Assembly: GCF_900637195.1 (NCBI RefSeq)
Contig: NZ_LR134356.1
Coordinates: forward strand, 4,092,001-4,156,000
DNA length: 64,000 nt
Reading direction: 5' to 3'
Source of the DNA: Mycolicibacterium aurum
GTDB lineage: Bacteria; Actinomycetota; Actinomycetes; Mycobacteriales; Mycobacteriaceae
Below are positions 17,599-28,300 of this stretch, piece after piece. Position 1 is the first letter of the stretch. Each line of letters opens with the position of its first letter. The position numbers and the translations under genes are program-made. The notes below the pieces were generated by a model. It made no database searches and had not been told where the DNA came from. It worked only from the letters and a program-made list of their open reading frames with translations.

Positions 17599-17856
17599 AT
17601 GATGAAGCAACTGCTCGTCGCCGGAACCTGCACGCTGGCCGTGATGGCCTCGGCCGGGGTCGCTCACGCCGAGGAAGTCCGAGTGGTCGACGCCAACGGA
17701 GTGCCGTTGTCCTGGGACTCACAGGAAGCGTGCCAGGCGGATGGGCCGAACATCGCGTTGGCCAATCCGGAAGAGGACGCCCAGTACCCGTACTTCATCT
17801 GCCGTGCGGGTGACGACGGCCTCTGGTACCTGTTCAACAGCGACACACAGGGCTAG
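17599..17856 (+). CDS. Small secreted protein of unknown function
   Basis: An 85-residue protein with a clear signal peptide (MMKQLLVAGTCTLAVMASA, cleavage after AHA near residue 24). The mature part of about 60 residues is acidic and has two Cys (about 46 and 68) that could pair. AGGGGA lies 5 bases upstream of the ATG; ATG 17602 is an equal alternative. It stands alone between tRNA-Lys and a convergent gene. I do not recognise the family. Confidence 0.75.
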   Translation: MMKQLLVAGTCTLAVMASAGVAHAEEVRVVDANGVPLSWDSQEACQADGPNIALANPEEDAQYPYFICRAGDDGLWYLFNSDTQG

Positions 17857-17880
17857 CCGGCACTGCGCGCCGGCGGTCGG

Positions 17881-18255
17881 TCAGCGGCGCTGGCCACCCG
17901 GGCCGGGTTGTCCCAGAAGCGGATTCGCTTGTCCGGGCATACCGGTGTGCTCGCGCTGATGTTGCTGAATCGCCTGCACCAGTGGGTTGTCCTTCATCAG
18001 CTGGCGGCGGTCGTCCTCGCTGAGCTCGTAGAACGTCCACATACCCCACGCCGCAGGCCGGACGTACAGCGTCACCTTCTGGCGCTTGCGGGTGTTCTGC
18101 GGCAGCATCGCCGGGATGGCCACCACCCGGTCCAGCGTCACGGCACTGGCCAGTTCCGCGGCGAGGTTGTCCACGTCGGTCGTGTCCTGCAGCTCATAGA
18201 CCGACGCCTGATGGCTTGGTTGCGCCGGGCCCTGTAGGGCGAGAAACCACGCCAT
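17881..18255 (-). CDS. Hypothetical protein, 124 residues
   Basis: A soluble alpha/beta-looking protein (MAWFLALQGPAQPSHQASVYEL...) with a WGMWTFYEL segment, ending in a Gln/Gly/Pro-rich tail (about residues 95-124). There is no signal peptide or membrane helix. A GAAGGAG ribosome site lies about 9 bases upstream of the ATG at 18255. The N-terminal half resembles small mycobacterial conserved hypotheticals but I cannot name a family. Confidence 0.7.
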   Translation of the reverse strand: MAWFLALQGPAQPSHQASVYELQDTTDVDNLAAELASAVTLDRVVAIPAMLPQNTRKRQKVTLYVRPAAWGMWTFYELSEDDRRQLMKDNPLVQAIQQHQREHTGMPGQANPLLGQPGPGGQRR

Positions 18256-18628
18256 CGGCGCATCTCCTTCGTAGTGCTCGTCGAGGTCAGCGACAGCGTA
18301 AAGGACGCCGGATCACCCCACCGGCGCCCCCTGCCTCCGTACCCGCCGGCGCCATTTGCCTGTTGGCGGCCGATGTGGCCCGTTCCGGGAGTGGAAATAA
18401 TTGACGTGTTGCGACCTGCCTGGCGCATCGCATGTGCTAGATGTCACACGTTCGTAACGCGGCACGTGGTTGTGCACCCGGACTGGCGGTAACGGACACA
18501 AGCTGGATCTCAAAGTCAACGTCAGTTGTGCTGGGCAAAGAACGTCGTCGATGTTATGGTGCAGTTAGCTGGAGCACCTCGCGAACGCGCGGCGCGAGGC
18601 TGAATGGAACGAATCGAGGAATTTGCTG
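18256..18628. other. Intergenic region without a convincing gene
   Basis: 373 bases upstream of the 124-residue gene (left) and a possible small ORF (right). It holds no ORF with coding character, no strong hairpin-plus-T terminator and no clear palindrome. A TATGGT -10-like element lies near 18554-18559 and could drive the small ORF at 18629. Confidence 0.5.
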
Positions 18629-18805
18629 ATGTTGAGCCCGGGTGATTCGGCATCGACCGGTGCCGATGGCGAGGATTCAGCACTGAACGTAGCTACGCAA
18701 CGACCGTTGGCGGTGCATAGCTGCAGCCGGATCGGTCGGGTGGCCAACCCGCCCGGCTTCTCGCTCTCCGGGTGGTTCCGCTCCACCCGCAAACGCGCGA
18801 GCTGA
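18629..18805 (+). CDS. Possible small protein, 58 residues
   Basis: ATG 18629 is preceded at 8-base spacing by GAGGA and opens a 58-residue frame (MLSPGDSASTGADGEDSAL...) with a basic tail (FRSTRKRAS). Codon third positions are less G+C-rich than neighbouring genes, and no domain is recognised. It ends four bases before the convergent DUF3618 stop. A 13-codon frame (18604-18645) overlaps it. It is reported because of the ribosome site and its position; it may be spurious. Confidence 0.3.
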   Translation: MLSPGDSASTGADGEDSALNVATQRPLAVHSCSRIGRVANPPGFSLSGWFRSTRKRAS

Positions 18806-18809
18806 GCCC

Positions 18810-19049
18810 TCAGGCCTGCCGGATACGCCGCACGGTCAGTACCACCAGGAGCACGCCGACACCGGCCAGCGAGATGGCCACCGGGGGCTTCGTGACGAAG
18901 CGAATGGCGCCTGCTTTGAGATCGTCGGCGACCCGACGGGGGTTCGCCCGGGCTGCAAGCGAATCGACAGTGACGGCAAGCTGCTCGCGCGCCTGATCGA
19001 TCTCGCTCTTGATGGTGTCGGGATCACGGTCCGTCACATCTGCCTCCAT
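18810..19049 (-). CDS. DUF3618 single-pass membrane protein (Rv2520c-like)
   Basis: A 79-residue protein with the DUF3618 pattern DPDTIKSEIDQAREQLAVTVDSLAARANPRRVADDLK, a C-terminal membrane helix (AISLAGVGVLLVVLTV, about residues 57-73) and a basic end. Start 19049 has GGAAGG just upstream; GTG 19037 is an alternative. It is placed as in M. tuberculosis, next to the divergent bcp. Function is unknown. Confidence 0.82.
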   Translation of the reverse strand: MEADVTDRDPDTIKSEIDQAREQLAVTVDSLAARANPRRVADDLKAGAIRFVTKPPVAISLAGVGVLLVVLTVRRIRQA

Positions 19050-19183
19050 TGCCTTCCGCGCCGACCGCGCCCCGATCAACAGTTCTTGTCGATCTACCCT
19101 AGTTGAGCCGGAGCAGACCGCAGTGCCCCGGTCGACCGAACGAACCGCACTCATCAGGGACCGCCCGGAGGGACACCAAACTC

Positions 19184-19657
19184 ATGCCGCAAACCCCCCG
19201 ACTCGAGGTCGGCGATACAGCGCCGGCGTTCAGCCTTCCCGACGCCGACGGCAACACCGTCACGCTCGCCGACTTCAAGGGCCGCAAGGTCATCGTGTAC
19301 TTCTACCCGGCCGCGTCCACTCCAGGCTGCACCAAGGAAGCGTGCGACTTCCGGGACAATCTCGCCGAGCTCGGCGATGCGGGCCTCGACGTCGTCGGCA
19401 TCTCCCCCGACAAGCCGGAGAAGCTCGCGAAGTTCCGCGACGCCGAGCACCTGACCTTCCCGCTGCTGTCCGATCCCGACCGCAAGGTCCTCGAAGCATG
19501 GGGCGCCTACGGCGAGAAGACCATGTACGGCAAAACCGTCAACGGCGTCATCCGGTCGACCTTCGTCGTCGACGAAAAGGGCAAGATCGCCCTGGCGCAG
19601 TACAACATTCGCGCCACCGGACACGTCGCCAAGCTACGGCGCGACCTGTCCGTCTGA
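19184..19657 (+). CDS. bcp: Thiol peroxidase of the peroxiredoxin Bcp family
   Basis: A 157-residue atypical 2-Cys peroxiredoxin: peroxidatic Cys49 in STPGCTKEAC and probable resolving Cys54 five residues later, plus the conserved DFKGRKVIVYFYPAA strand before the site. It reduces peroxides using thioredoxin or mycoredoxin-type donors in the cytosol. Start ATG 19184 matches the length of M. tuberculosis Bcp (Rv2521). Its 3' end overlaps the convergent M20 peptidase gene by 24 bases. Confidence 0.93.
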   Translation: MPQTPRLEVGDTAPAFSLPDADGNTVTLADFKGRKVIVYFYPAASTPGCTKEACDFRDNLAELGDAGLDVVGISPDKPEKLAKFRDAEHLTFPLLSDPDRKVLEAWGAYGEKTMYGKTVNGVIRSTFVVDEKGKIALAQYNIRATGHVAKLRRDLSV

Positions 19658-20992
19658 CGAACCCAGCCGGGCCAGCAGTAACGCCTCCGCCGTCGCGGCG
19701 CGTTCCAGTACACCCAGGTGCAGACTTTCGTTGATGCTGTGCGCCTGAGTGTCCGGGTCCTCGACCCCGGTCACCAGAATCTTGGCATCGGGGAACGCCG
19801 CGGCGAACTCTGCGATGAACGGAATCGATCCGCCCACACCGGTATCCACGGCATCGTGGCCCCACGCCTCGCGGAAGGCCTGCCTCGCCGCGTCGTAGAC
19901 CGGGCCCGTCGCGTCGATCGCGTAGGGCTCCCCGAGGTCGCCAGGGCTCACCGTCACGTCGGCACCCCACGGAGCGCGGCTCTGCAGGTGCCTCGTCAGC
20001 GCGGCCAGGTGCGTCGCCGCGTCGCCACCGGGTGCCACGCGCATGCTGATCTTGGCGCGCGCCCGCGGAATCAGAGTGTTGGACGAGCGCACGATGGGCG
20101 TGGTGTCGATGCCGATGACCGTGACCGCGGGCTTGGCCCAGAGCCGTTGTGCGACTGAGCCCGAGCCGATCTCGCGCACGCCGTCGAGCAGGCCGGTGTC
20201 GGCGCGAACCCGTTCAGGGGTGTACTCGGGGAACTCGCGGTCGGCAGCGTCCGGCTCGTGCAGACCGTCGACCGCCACGTTGCCCTCGTCGTCGTGGAGG
20301 CTGGCCAGCAGACGCACCAGCACGGTCAGCGCGTCGGGCACCACGCCTCCCCACATCCCGGAGTGCAGGCCGTGATCGAGCGTGGCGACCTCGACCACAC
20401 AGTCCGCCAGGCCGCGCAACGACACGGTCAACGACGGAATGTCCGTGCTCCAGTTGTCGGAGTCCGCGATGACGATCACGTCGGCGGCCAGCGCGTCGCG
20501 ATGAGCGGCCAGCAGCCGCGACAGCGAAGGCGAACCGGACTCCTCCTCCCCCTCGACGAACACGGTCACTCCGACCGGCGGGTTGCCGTCATGAGCGCGG
20601 AACGCCGCCAGATGCGTCGCAATCCCCGCCTTGTCGTCAGCGGTGCCGCGGCCGTAGAGGCGGCCGTCACGCTCGGTGGGTTCGAAGGGCGCAGTCTCCC
20701 ACTGCTCCGGGTCGCCCTCGGGTTGCACGTCGTGATGGGCGTACAGGAGCACCGTGGGCGCACCCTCGGGCGCGGGGTGATGCGCGATGACAGCCGGCGC
20801 GCCGCCCTCAGCGACGATTCGCACGTCCCCGAATCCCGCGTCGGACAACAACTTCGATACCGCTTCAGCGGAACGCTGCACCTCGGGTCGCCGGGCGGGG
20901 TCCGCCCAGACGGACTCGATACGCACCAGGTCCTCGAGGTCGGCACGCACCGAGGGCAGGACGTCGCGGACGCGTTGTAGGAGATCGCTCAT
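19634..20992 (-). CDS. M20 family metallopeptidase (dipeptidase, Rv2522c-like)
   Basis: A 452-residue zinc peptidase. The metal ligands appear in order: YAHHDVQP (His, Asp), GRGTADDKAG (bridging Asp), VEGEEESGSPS (catalytic and metal Glu pair), DSDNW (Asp) and the C-terminal HSINES (His). The inserted dimerisation domain covers about residues 190-320. It should hydrolyse dipeptides or related amides in the cytosol. The 24-base 3' overlap with bcp is on the opposite strand. Confidence 0.9.
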   Translation of the reverse strand: MSDLLQRVRDVLPSVRADLEDLVRIESVWADPARRPEVQRSAEAVSKLLSDAGFGDVRIVAEGGAPAVIAHHPAPEGAPTVLLYAHHDVQPEGDPEQWETAPFEPTERDGRLYGRGTADDKAGIATHLAAFRAHDGNPPVGVTVFVEGEEESGSPSLSRLLAAHRDALAADVIVIADSDNWSTDIPSLTVSLRGLADCVVEVATLDHGLHSGMWGGVVPDALTVLVRLLASLHDDEGNVAVDGLHEPDAADREFPEYTPERVRADTGLLDGVREIGSGSVAQRLWAKPAVTVIGIDTTPIVRSSNTLIPRARAKISMRVAPGGDAATHLAALTRHLQSRAPWGADVTVSPGDLGEPYAIDATGPVYDAARQAFREAWGHDAVDTGVGGSIPFIAEFAAAFPDAKILVTGVEDPDTQAHSINESLHLGVLERAATAEALLLARLGSSDGQVAP

Positions 20993-21017
20993 GCAGACAG
21001 GCTAGTTGCCGTCGATC

Positions 21018-21841
21018 TCAGGCGGACTCGGCATCGCGGCGCTCTTCCTGTAGCCGATCCTTGCTGCGTACCAGCCGCAGCAGCGTCACCAGAAGCAATC
21101 CGCCGACGACGTTGCCGACGGCGGTGTATCCGAACCAGCTGAGCCAGTCGAGATATCCGAACGGTGCGTCGCCGGTGATGAGGGCACCGAAGATCAGCAG
21201 CGAGTCCAATATCGAATCAAACAATTGCAGACCCGCCAGCAGCAATGCCCCCGCCATGGCGGCCGCGATCTTGCCGGGGACCGAGTCGGTGCCGTGCTGC
21301 ATCCGCGTCATCAGCGTGATCACCATCCCGCCGAGCAGCGACAGGGCCACGGTCTCGAGCGACAAAGGCGCGGTCGCGTAGTGCATGGCCGACTCCACAG
21401 TCTGTTCGTGCAGCCGCGGCAACGCCGTCATGATCAACCACATGAGCACCCAGCCGCCGGCCAGGTTGGCGACCAGCGTGCCGCTCCACAGCTTCAGCAG
21501 CTGGGCAACGCTGGCCCGCTTGGCCACAACTGTGGTGACGGGCACCAGGAAGCCCTCGGTGAACAGCTCACTGCGCCCGAGGAGCAAGGCCAGAAATCCG
21601 ACCGAGAACGCCACACCGCAAGCAGCGGCTGATCCGTGGCGTTCAGGACCGCCAGGTAGGCCAGCACCCCCACCGCAATGTCGGTGCCGCCGAAGAATCC
21701 GGTGACGAGCACCTCGCGCCAGCTGCGGTGAAGCCGTTGACTGCCTTCGTCGACCATCCTCGTGAAAGCGTGCTCAAGGGCGTCCTCGATGGGACTGTCA
21801 GAGTCGCCGAGTTGGCGCTGGCTGGTCTCCGGCACGGTCAT
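21018..21841 (-). pseudogene. Formate/nitrite transporter-like membrane protein, frameshifted
   Basis: Two overlapping frames together make one transporter of about 270 residues. Frame 1 (start 21841) encodes MTVPETSQRQLGDSD... through VLAYLAVLNATDQPLLA. Frame 2 continues with VAFSVGFLALLLGRSELFTEGF and ends at 21018. The junction lies at about 21617-21620, where one base is missing from a GCGG run: inserting a G or C restores the usual LLAGVAFSVGF join. The second part has the HSELFTEGF-like FNT signature (here RSELFTEGF) and five or six helices. It is either a broken gene or a sequencing error. Confidence 0.75.
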
Positions 21842-21908
21842 GTCCTCCTGGTGCAGCCCCCGGCATCAGCCCGGGTTACCCGGGGCGTCAGGCCACCAAC
21901 CAGGCGGG

Positions 21909-22301
21909 TCAGCGCTCTTCGAGCACGGCCACAGCCGCGGCGATGTCGGCCTCATGCGTGAGCGAGAGGTGGATCGTCACCTCTTTGAGGTGCTCGGCCA
22001 CCGCGCCGGAGAGCCGGACCCGAGGCCGCCCCCACATGTCGGTGACGACCTCGATGTCCCGGTGGATGGCCTCCGGCAGCACCGGCCGCTTGGAGAACCG
22101 CGAACCGGACCAGGCCTTGATCACCGCTTCCTTGGCCGCCCACCGGGCCGCGAGATGGCGCGCCGCCGACGAACTCTTGTCGGCGGCGTCGCGCCGCTCA
22201 CCGGGAGTGAAAGTCTCGGCGAACACCGTGCCCGGCCGGTCCACCTGTTCGGCGAATTCGGGAATGGATACGAGGTCGATGCCTATCCCGACTATGCCCA
22301 C
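21909..22301 (-). CDS. acpS: Holo-[acyl-carrier-protein] synthase
   Basis: A 130-residue phosphopantetheinyl transferase with the magnesium-binding motif GIGIDLVSI and the WAAKEAVIKAW motif (Glu and Lys). It attaches 4'-phosphopantetheine to the ACP domain of Fas. GTG 22301 reproduces the family N-terminus (VGIVGIGID); GTG 22310 is in frame and would add three residues. It lies 13-22 bases after the fas stop, the usual fas-acpS operon of mycobacteria. Confidence 0.92.
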   Translation of the reverse strand: MGIVGIGIDLVSIPEFAEQVDRPGTVFAETFTPGERRDAADKSSSAARHLAARWAAKEAVIKAWSGSRFSKRPVLPEAIHRDIEVVTDMWGRPRVRLSGAVAEHLKEVTIHLSLTHEADIAAAVAVLEER

Positions 22302-22323
22302 GGGCAGCACGCTATCTCACTGC

Positions 22324-25300
22324 TCAACGCTGATACGCGCCGTCCTCGCCGAGTCGCGACGATGCATCGAGCAGCATGGCCGCCTCCTGCACCTTCTCGG
22401 GGTGCTCCTGGTCGAAGCGACGCCCGTCGGGCCGCTCGTACATCGGCCGCCCGCCGGCGATCGCCGACGCCAGCCTGCGCTGCCCGGCCAGGCTGCGCTC
22501 CTGGGCCTGAGCCGCGTAGGTCTCACGCTGCTCGGGACTCAGCGCCGCCATGAACGCCTGCGGGTGAACCAGGGCGATCAGACCCGACACGTGGCCGAAT
22601 CCCAGGCTGGTGACCAGACCCGCCTTCAGCGGGTACTTGTCACCCATCCTCAGCGTCTCCCGCGGCCACACGAAGTGGGCCGACGTCGCCAGTTCCTCGT
22701 CGACACAGTCCAGGCTGCGGTTCGGCGGAATGACGCCGTCGCGCAGGATCTGGCACAGACCCATGGTCTGGAAGACCGCCGCACCGCCCTTGGCATGCCC
22801 GGTGAGGCTCTTCTGGCTGACGATGAACAGCGGCGCTCCGTCGGAACGGCCCAGCGAGTCGGCCAGCCGCTCGTGCAGCTCCTGCTCGTTGGGATCGTTG
22901 GCCAGTGTCGACGTGTCGTGCTTGGAGATCACGGCGATGTCGTCGGCACCGACCCCCAGCTTGTTCAGCGACTTGGCCAACACCGACTCCCGGCCCCCGC
23001 GGCCTGCACCAAGGGCACCGAGACCGGGCGCGGGGATCGAGGTGTGCACCCCGTCGCCGTAGGACTGCGCGTAGGCAACCACGGCCAGCACAGGCAGGCC
23101 CATGCGGAGCGCCAGATCACCGCGGGCCAGCAGGATCGTGCCGCCGCCCTGCGCCTCGACGAAGCCCAGCCTGCGCCGGTCGTTGGCGCGCGAGAACCGG
23201 GCATCGCTAATGCCCTTCGCCCGCATCACCTCGGTGTCGGCCGTAGCGGACATGTCGCCGAAGCCGATGACGGCTTCCAGCGTCAGATCGTCATAGCCAC
23301 CGGTGACGACGAGCTCGGCCTTGCCCAGCCTGATCTTGTCGAGGCCCTCCTCGAGCGAGACCGCCGCTGTCGCGCACGCCCCGACCGGGTGGATCATCGA
23401 TCCGTAGCTGCCCACGTAGCTCTGAATCACGTGCGCGGCAACAACATTCGGCAGAGTTTCCTGCAGGATGTCGTTCGGCTTGTTCTTGTCGAGCAGGTTC
23501 CCGTGGAACATCGTCTGCATCGAGGTCAGTCCGCCCATACCGGTGCCCTGCGTGCTGGCGACCAGGCTGGGGTGCACCCACCGCATCAGCTCCGTCGGCG
23601 AGAACCCGGCGGACAGGAATGCATCGACGGTGGCGACGAGGTTCCACAGCGCCACCCGGTCGATCGAGTTCGCCATGTCCGGGGTGATGCCCCAGACCTG
23701 CGGATCGAATCCGGTCGGGATCTGCGCTCCGACCGTGCGGGACAGCTTGGACTTGCGCGGCACGCGAATCTCCGTGCCGGCCTTGCGGGTAACGGTCCAG
23801 TCGGCGCTGTCGGGCACCGGGCTGATGACCGTGTGCTCCGGATCGAACTCGACGAACGCCCGCGCATCGGCCTCGGACGACACCACGAAGGAGAAGTCCT
23901 TGTCCAGGAACACCGACACCAGCAGCGGCGCCGAATGATCCGGATCGATGGCCGCGTCGCCGACGAACTCGCGGATGCCCACGCGTTCGACGACCACGTC
24001 GTGGTACTTCTCGACCAAGTCCGCCTCCTGGACCAGGTCACCGGATTCGGTGTCGTACCAACCCGGTTGCGGGTCGTCTTCCCACTTGATCAGACCTGTG
24101 GTCCAGGCGAGCTCGAGCACTCCGGCCGCCGACAGTTCATTGTCGACCTCCATCTCGAATCGGGTGCGCGACGAGCCGTAGGGGCCCAGTTCCGCACCGC
24201 CGACGATGACGACCAGATCGGCGGGGTCGACGTCGAGGTCGGCCCACTCCGGTGCAGGCGCCGGGGTCGCCGGGCGCGGCGGGGACGGCAGCGCGGCGAT
24301 CGTGTGGTCGGCGGTCTCCTCGTCCTCGACCTCGTCAACCGGTGCAGCCGCGTTCTCACGCGCCTTGGCGGCGAGCTCGGACAGATCCAGATTGGCCTCC
24401 GCCAGACCGCCGGTCAGATCAGCCTGCACGGGCTCGCGGGCCGCCGCCACCTTGGTCTCGACGTCGCACAGATCCAGCAGCATGGCCGCCATCTGCTCGG
24501 TGGAGTAGGTGGTGACCCCGGCTTCTTCGACCGCATCGACGATGACGTCGTTGTGGCCCATCAGGCCGGTGCCGCGGGTCCATCCGATCAGCGCATGCGC
24601 CAGGCTGACGCGCTGCGCCCACGACGTCTCCGCCTTCCAGCGGGACACCACCGCGTCCAGCGCGGCCTTCGACTCGCCGTAGGCGCCGTCGCCACCGAAC
24701 ATGCCGCGGTTCGGTGAACCGGGCAGCACGACGTGCAGGCGTGCCGCGATGTCGCGGTCGGCGCTGATGTGCGACAACCCGCCGATGAGCCGCTGCACGG
24801 CCCACAGCAGAACCTTCATCTCCATCTCGGAGCGGGATCCGGCCTCGGACAGGTCTCCGCCCACCCGTGGCGCGGCGAACGGGAACAGCAACGTAGGAGT
24901 CAGCGCATCCTTGAGGTGGATCGACTTCGGCCCGAGGCTCTCGGTCTGCTCCGTGCCGACCCACTCGACCAATGCGTCGATGTCGTTGTAGGACGCCATG
25001 TTCGCCGGCAGCACCCACAGCTGCGCACCGAAGCGCGCGTTGTCGCGGTAGAGCTGCCGATAGAAGCCGAGCCTGCTGTCGTCGAGCTTGGAGGTGGTCG
25101 CCACTACGGTGGCGCCCCCGTCGAGCAGCTGAGCCACCACCGAGGCGGCGATCGAGCCCTTCGACGCGCCCGTCACCACAGCGACTTCCTCGCTGTAGCG
25201 ACCCGTGCCCGGGTTCTCCGCACCCGCTGCGGCGCGGGCGTAGAGGGAGGCGTGCACGGTGCGGCCAGCGGCCAGCGCCTTGCCCTGCCAGTAGGTCGCC

Positions 25301-28300
25301 TGCGTACCGACGACGTGACCGGTTCCCTCGAACCGCTCCGACAGGCGCGGCCAGTCGGCCTCGATGTCGCCTTCGTCCATCAGCCAGATCTTGACCAGAT
25401 CCTCACGCGCACTGGCCCACCGGTCGTCGAACAGCACGGCCTTGCGCCCGTCGAAGGACGGTGCCACCAGACGCGGCCAGTCCGACCCGAGTTCGGCGGT
25501 GACCAGGTCGATGAGCTCCGCGTCCGCCGACGGCTCCGGCGTGGTGACGGGGCGGCTCAGGCCGAGCTGATCCAGGATCGTGCGGGCGGCGTTGGCGAGC
25601 ACACCATCAGGGCCCGTGACCTTCTCGGCGAATTCACCGAGTGCGGCCGAGTCCACCACACCGCCACCACCACCGGCGGCGGACGGCATCGAGACCGGCA
25701 CACCACGGCGCGCGCCGACGGCGGCGACCGCGGCGTCGATCGCCTTGTCGACGCTGGCGGCGTCGGCCAGGGCGCCGTCGTGCAGCCCACCCAGCGCTCC
25801 GCCGCGGACGCTGGTTCCCTCACGGGTGCCCAGGGCCACCTCGACGGTCGCGTGCTTGACCCAGCCGTCGCCGAGTTCCCAGGTCTTCTTGACCCGCTCG
25901 GCGATGTAGGCCGGCCTCTTACCTGACGGTCCGAAGACCGTGCGCAGCTGGTCGTTGATTGCGTCGGACAGCACCGGACCGAACGGCTTATAGGTGCGGG
26001 CCAGCTTGGTGACCTGCCCCTTCAGCCCGGCCAGATCCGCCTCGGCGGCACCGTCGATGGCACCGAGGTTCAGCTCGGACCCGAGGTCCACCAACATCTG
26101 GTTGCGGCGCGACGAGGCGCCATCGGTGATCGACTCGATGGAGTCCAACGCCTCGATCTGGTCGATGCGGATCTTGGCCGACAGCGCGATCAGCGCGGTC
26201 GTCGCATCAGCAGCGTCGAAGGTGAGGTCGTCCGGACGAGGGCCGCCGCTGGGTGCGGCAGCCGGGGCCGGAGCAGCGGGGGCCGCGGCGGCCGCCGGTG
26301 CTGCTTCGGCGGCGGGCGCCGAATCCTCCACGACCTCATCGACCTCGGGCTCGGGATCGGTGTCGGTCGCGAACAGCACCGCGGCGTCACGCTCGGCGTT
26401 GAGCACCTCGGTGGTGTTGTGCGAGTACTCCGGCAGCTTGAGCGTGTTGGTGGCCAGGCCCGCGACGGTCGGCGCCGACTTCACGCCGATCTCGACGAAC
26501 CGCTCGATGCCGAGGCCACCCGCGGCCTCCTCGATGAACAGCAGGTCCTGCGTCTCGATCCAGCGCACCGGGCTGGCGAACTGCCAGGCCAGCAGCTCGA
26601 TGACGACCTTGCGCATCAGCTCACGCGGACGCTCGTTTCGCCAGGTGTCGTAGTCGGCGAGGATCTCGTCCAGCGGCTCGGCAGGCACCAGGTCGCGGAT
26701 CTCCTGGATGAAGTCGCGGTCGAGGGTGAACGGGCGCGGAACCAGGTTCGGGATGTACTTGCCGATCAACAACTCCGGATCGGCATCGGTCGGCATGACG
26801 CGCTCCAGCGAGCGGCGGAAGTCGGCGACACCCACCCGCAGCACCTCCGAGTGGAACGGCACGTCGATGCCGGGCACCAGGATGAAGGAGCGCTTGCCGC
26901 CGCTGAGTTCGCGACGCCGCTCGACCTCGGCCTCCAATTCCTCGAGGCCGCGCACCGTGCCGGCGATCGCGTACTGCGAGCCGCGCAGGTTGAAGTTCAC
27001 GATCTGCAGGAATTCCCCTGTGCGCTCGGCGATCTCGGCGACGAAGTCGGTGACGTCGTTGTCGTCGAGGTCGATCTGCGACGGGCGGATGGCGGCGAGC
27101 CGGTAGTTCGACCGGCCCTGGGCGTCACGCGGCACGATGTCGTGCATCTTCGAGCCGCGGTGGAAGACCACCTCAAGCAGCGCCTCGAGCTGGTACACGC
27201 CGGAGACGCACGCCAGTGCGGTGTACTCGCCGACGGAGTGGCCGCATGCGATGGCACCCTCGACGAACGCACCCTGCTCGCGCATCTCGGCGACCTGGGC
27301 GGCGGCCACGGTCGCCATGGCGACCTGGGTGAACTGTGTCAGGTACAGCACGCCTTCGGGGTGGTGGTAGTGCACGCCGGAGGCGATCAGGCTGGTCGGG
27401 TTGTCGCGCACGACGTGCAGCACCGAGAAGCCCAGCGTTTCGCGGGTGAACTTGTCCGCCGAATCCCACACCTTGCGCGCGGCCTTCGACCGGGCACGCA
27501 CGTCCATACCCATGCCCTTGGACTGGATGCCCTGGCCCGGGAATGCGTACACGGTCTTCGGGGCGGCCAGCTGGGCGGTCGCGGCCATCACGAGCTCGCC
27601 GCCGACCTTCGCCGACACCTCTATGATCTCGGCGCCGCGGTCGATTCCGACGCGGTCGACACGGAACTCGATCTCGTCGCCGGGCAGCACCATCCCGAGG
27701 AACCGGGAGGTCCAGCCGACCAGGCGTGCCGGCGGGGTGGCCCGTCCGTCCGTCGCGGTGACGGCGTGCTGGGCCGCGGCGGAGAGCCACATGCCGTGCA
27801 CGATGGGCTTTTTCAGGCCGGCAAGCAGCGCGGCCGCCCGATCGGTGTGGATCGGGTTGTGATCGCCCGAGACCACGGCGAAGGCGCTCATGTCCACGGG
27901 TGCGGTGACGACGACGTCGCGCCGCCTGCGCCGGGGCGTGTCGGTGGCGTTGTCGGTGATCGCTCCGCCGGCGCGCACGGGATCGGCCAATTCGGCCGGG
28001 CCGGTGCGACCCCGGATCGCGAAGCGCTCCTCCAGCGTCGCCAGCTCGGCACCGTCAGACCCGGTGATGGTCACGGTGACCGGGACAACGCGCCCCACCT
28101 CGGTGTCGACGGCGGCCAAAGCTGTTGCGGTAACAGTCAGATCGGACTTGGTCGCCGGCATCGACTGCAGCAGGTGCGCCGCGTGGTCGAGGTGGACCAG
28201 GCTCAGCAATCCTTCGATGACGGGGAAGCCGTCGTCGGTCAGCGCCGAACCGATGGCCGAGAACACCGCGGGCCAGCACAGGCCGACCAGGGCGTCGGGC

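Noticed and set aside
21943..24717. 924-residue plus-strand frame over acpS and fas
   Set aside because: Antisense to two well-supported genes, with low-complexity His/Arg composition and no recognisable motif.
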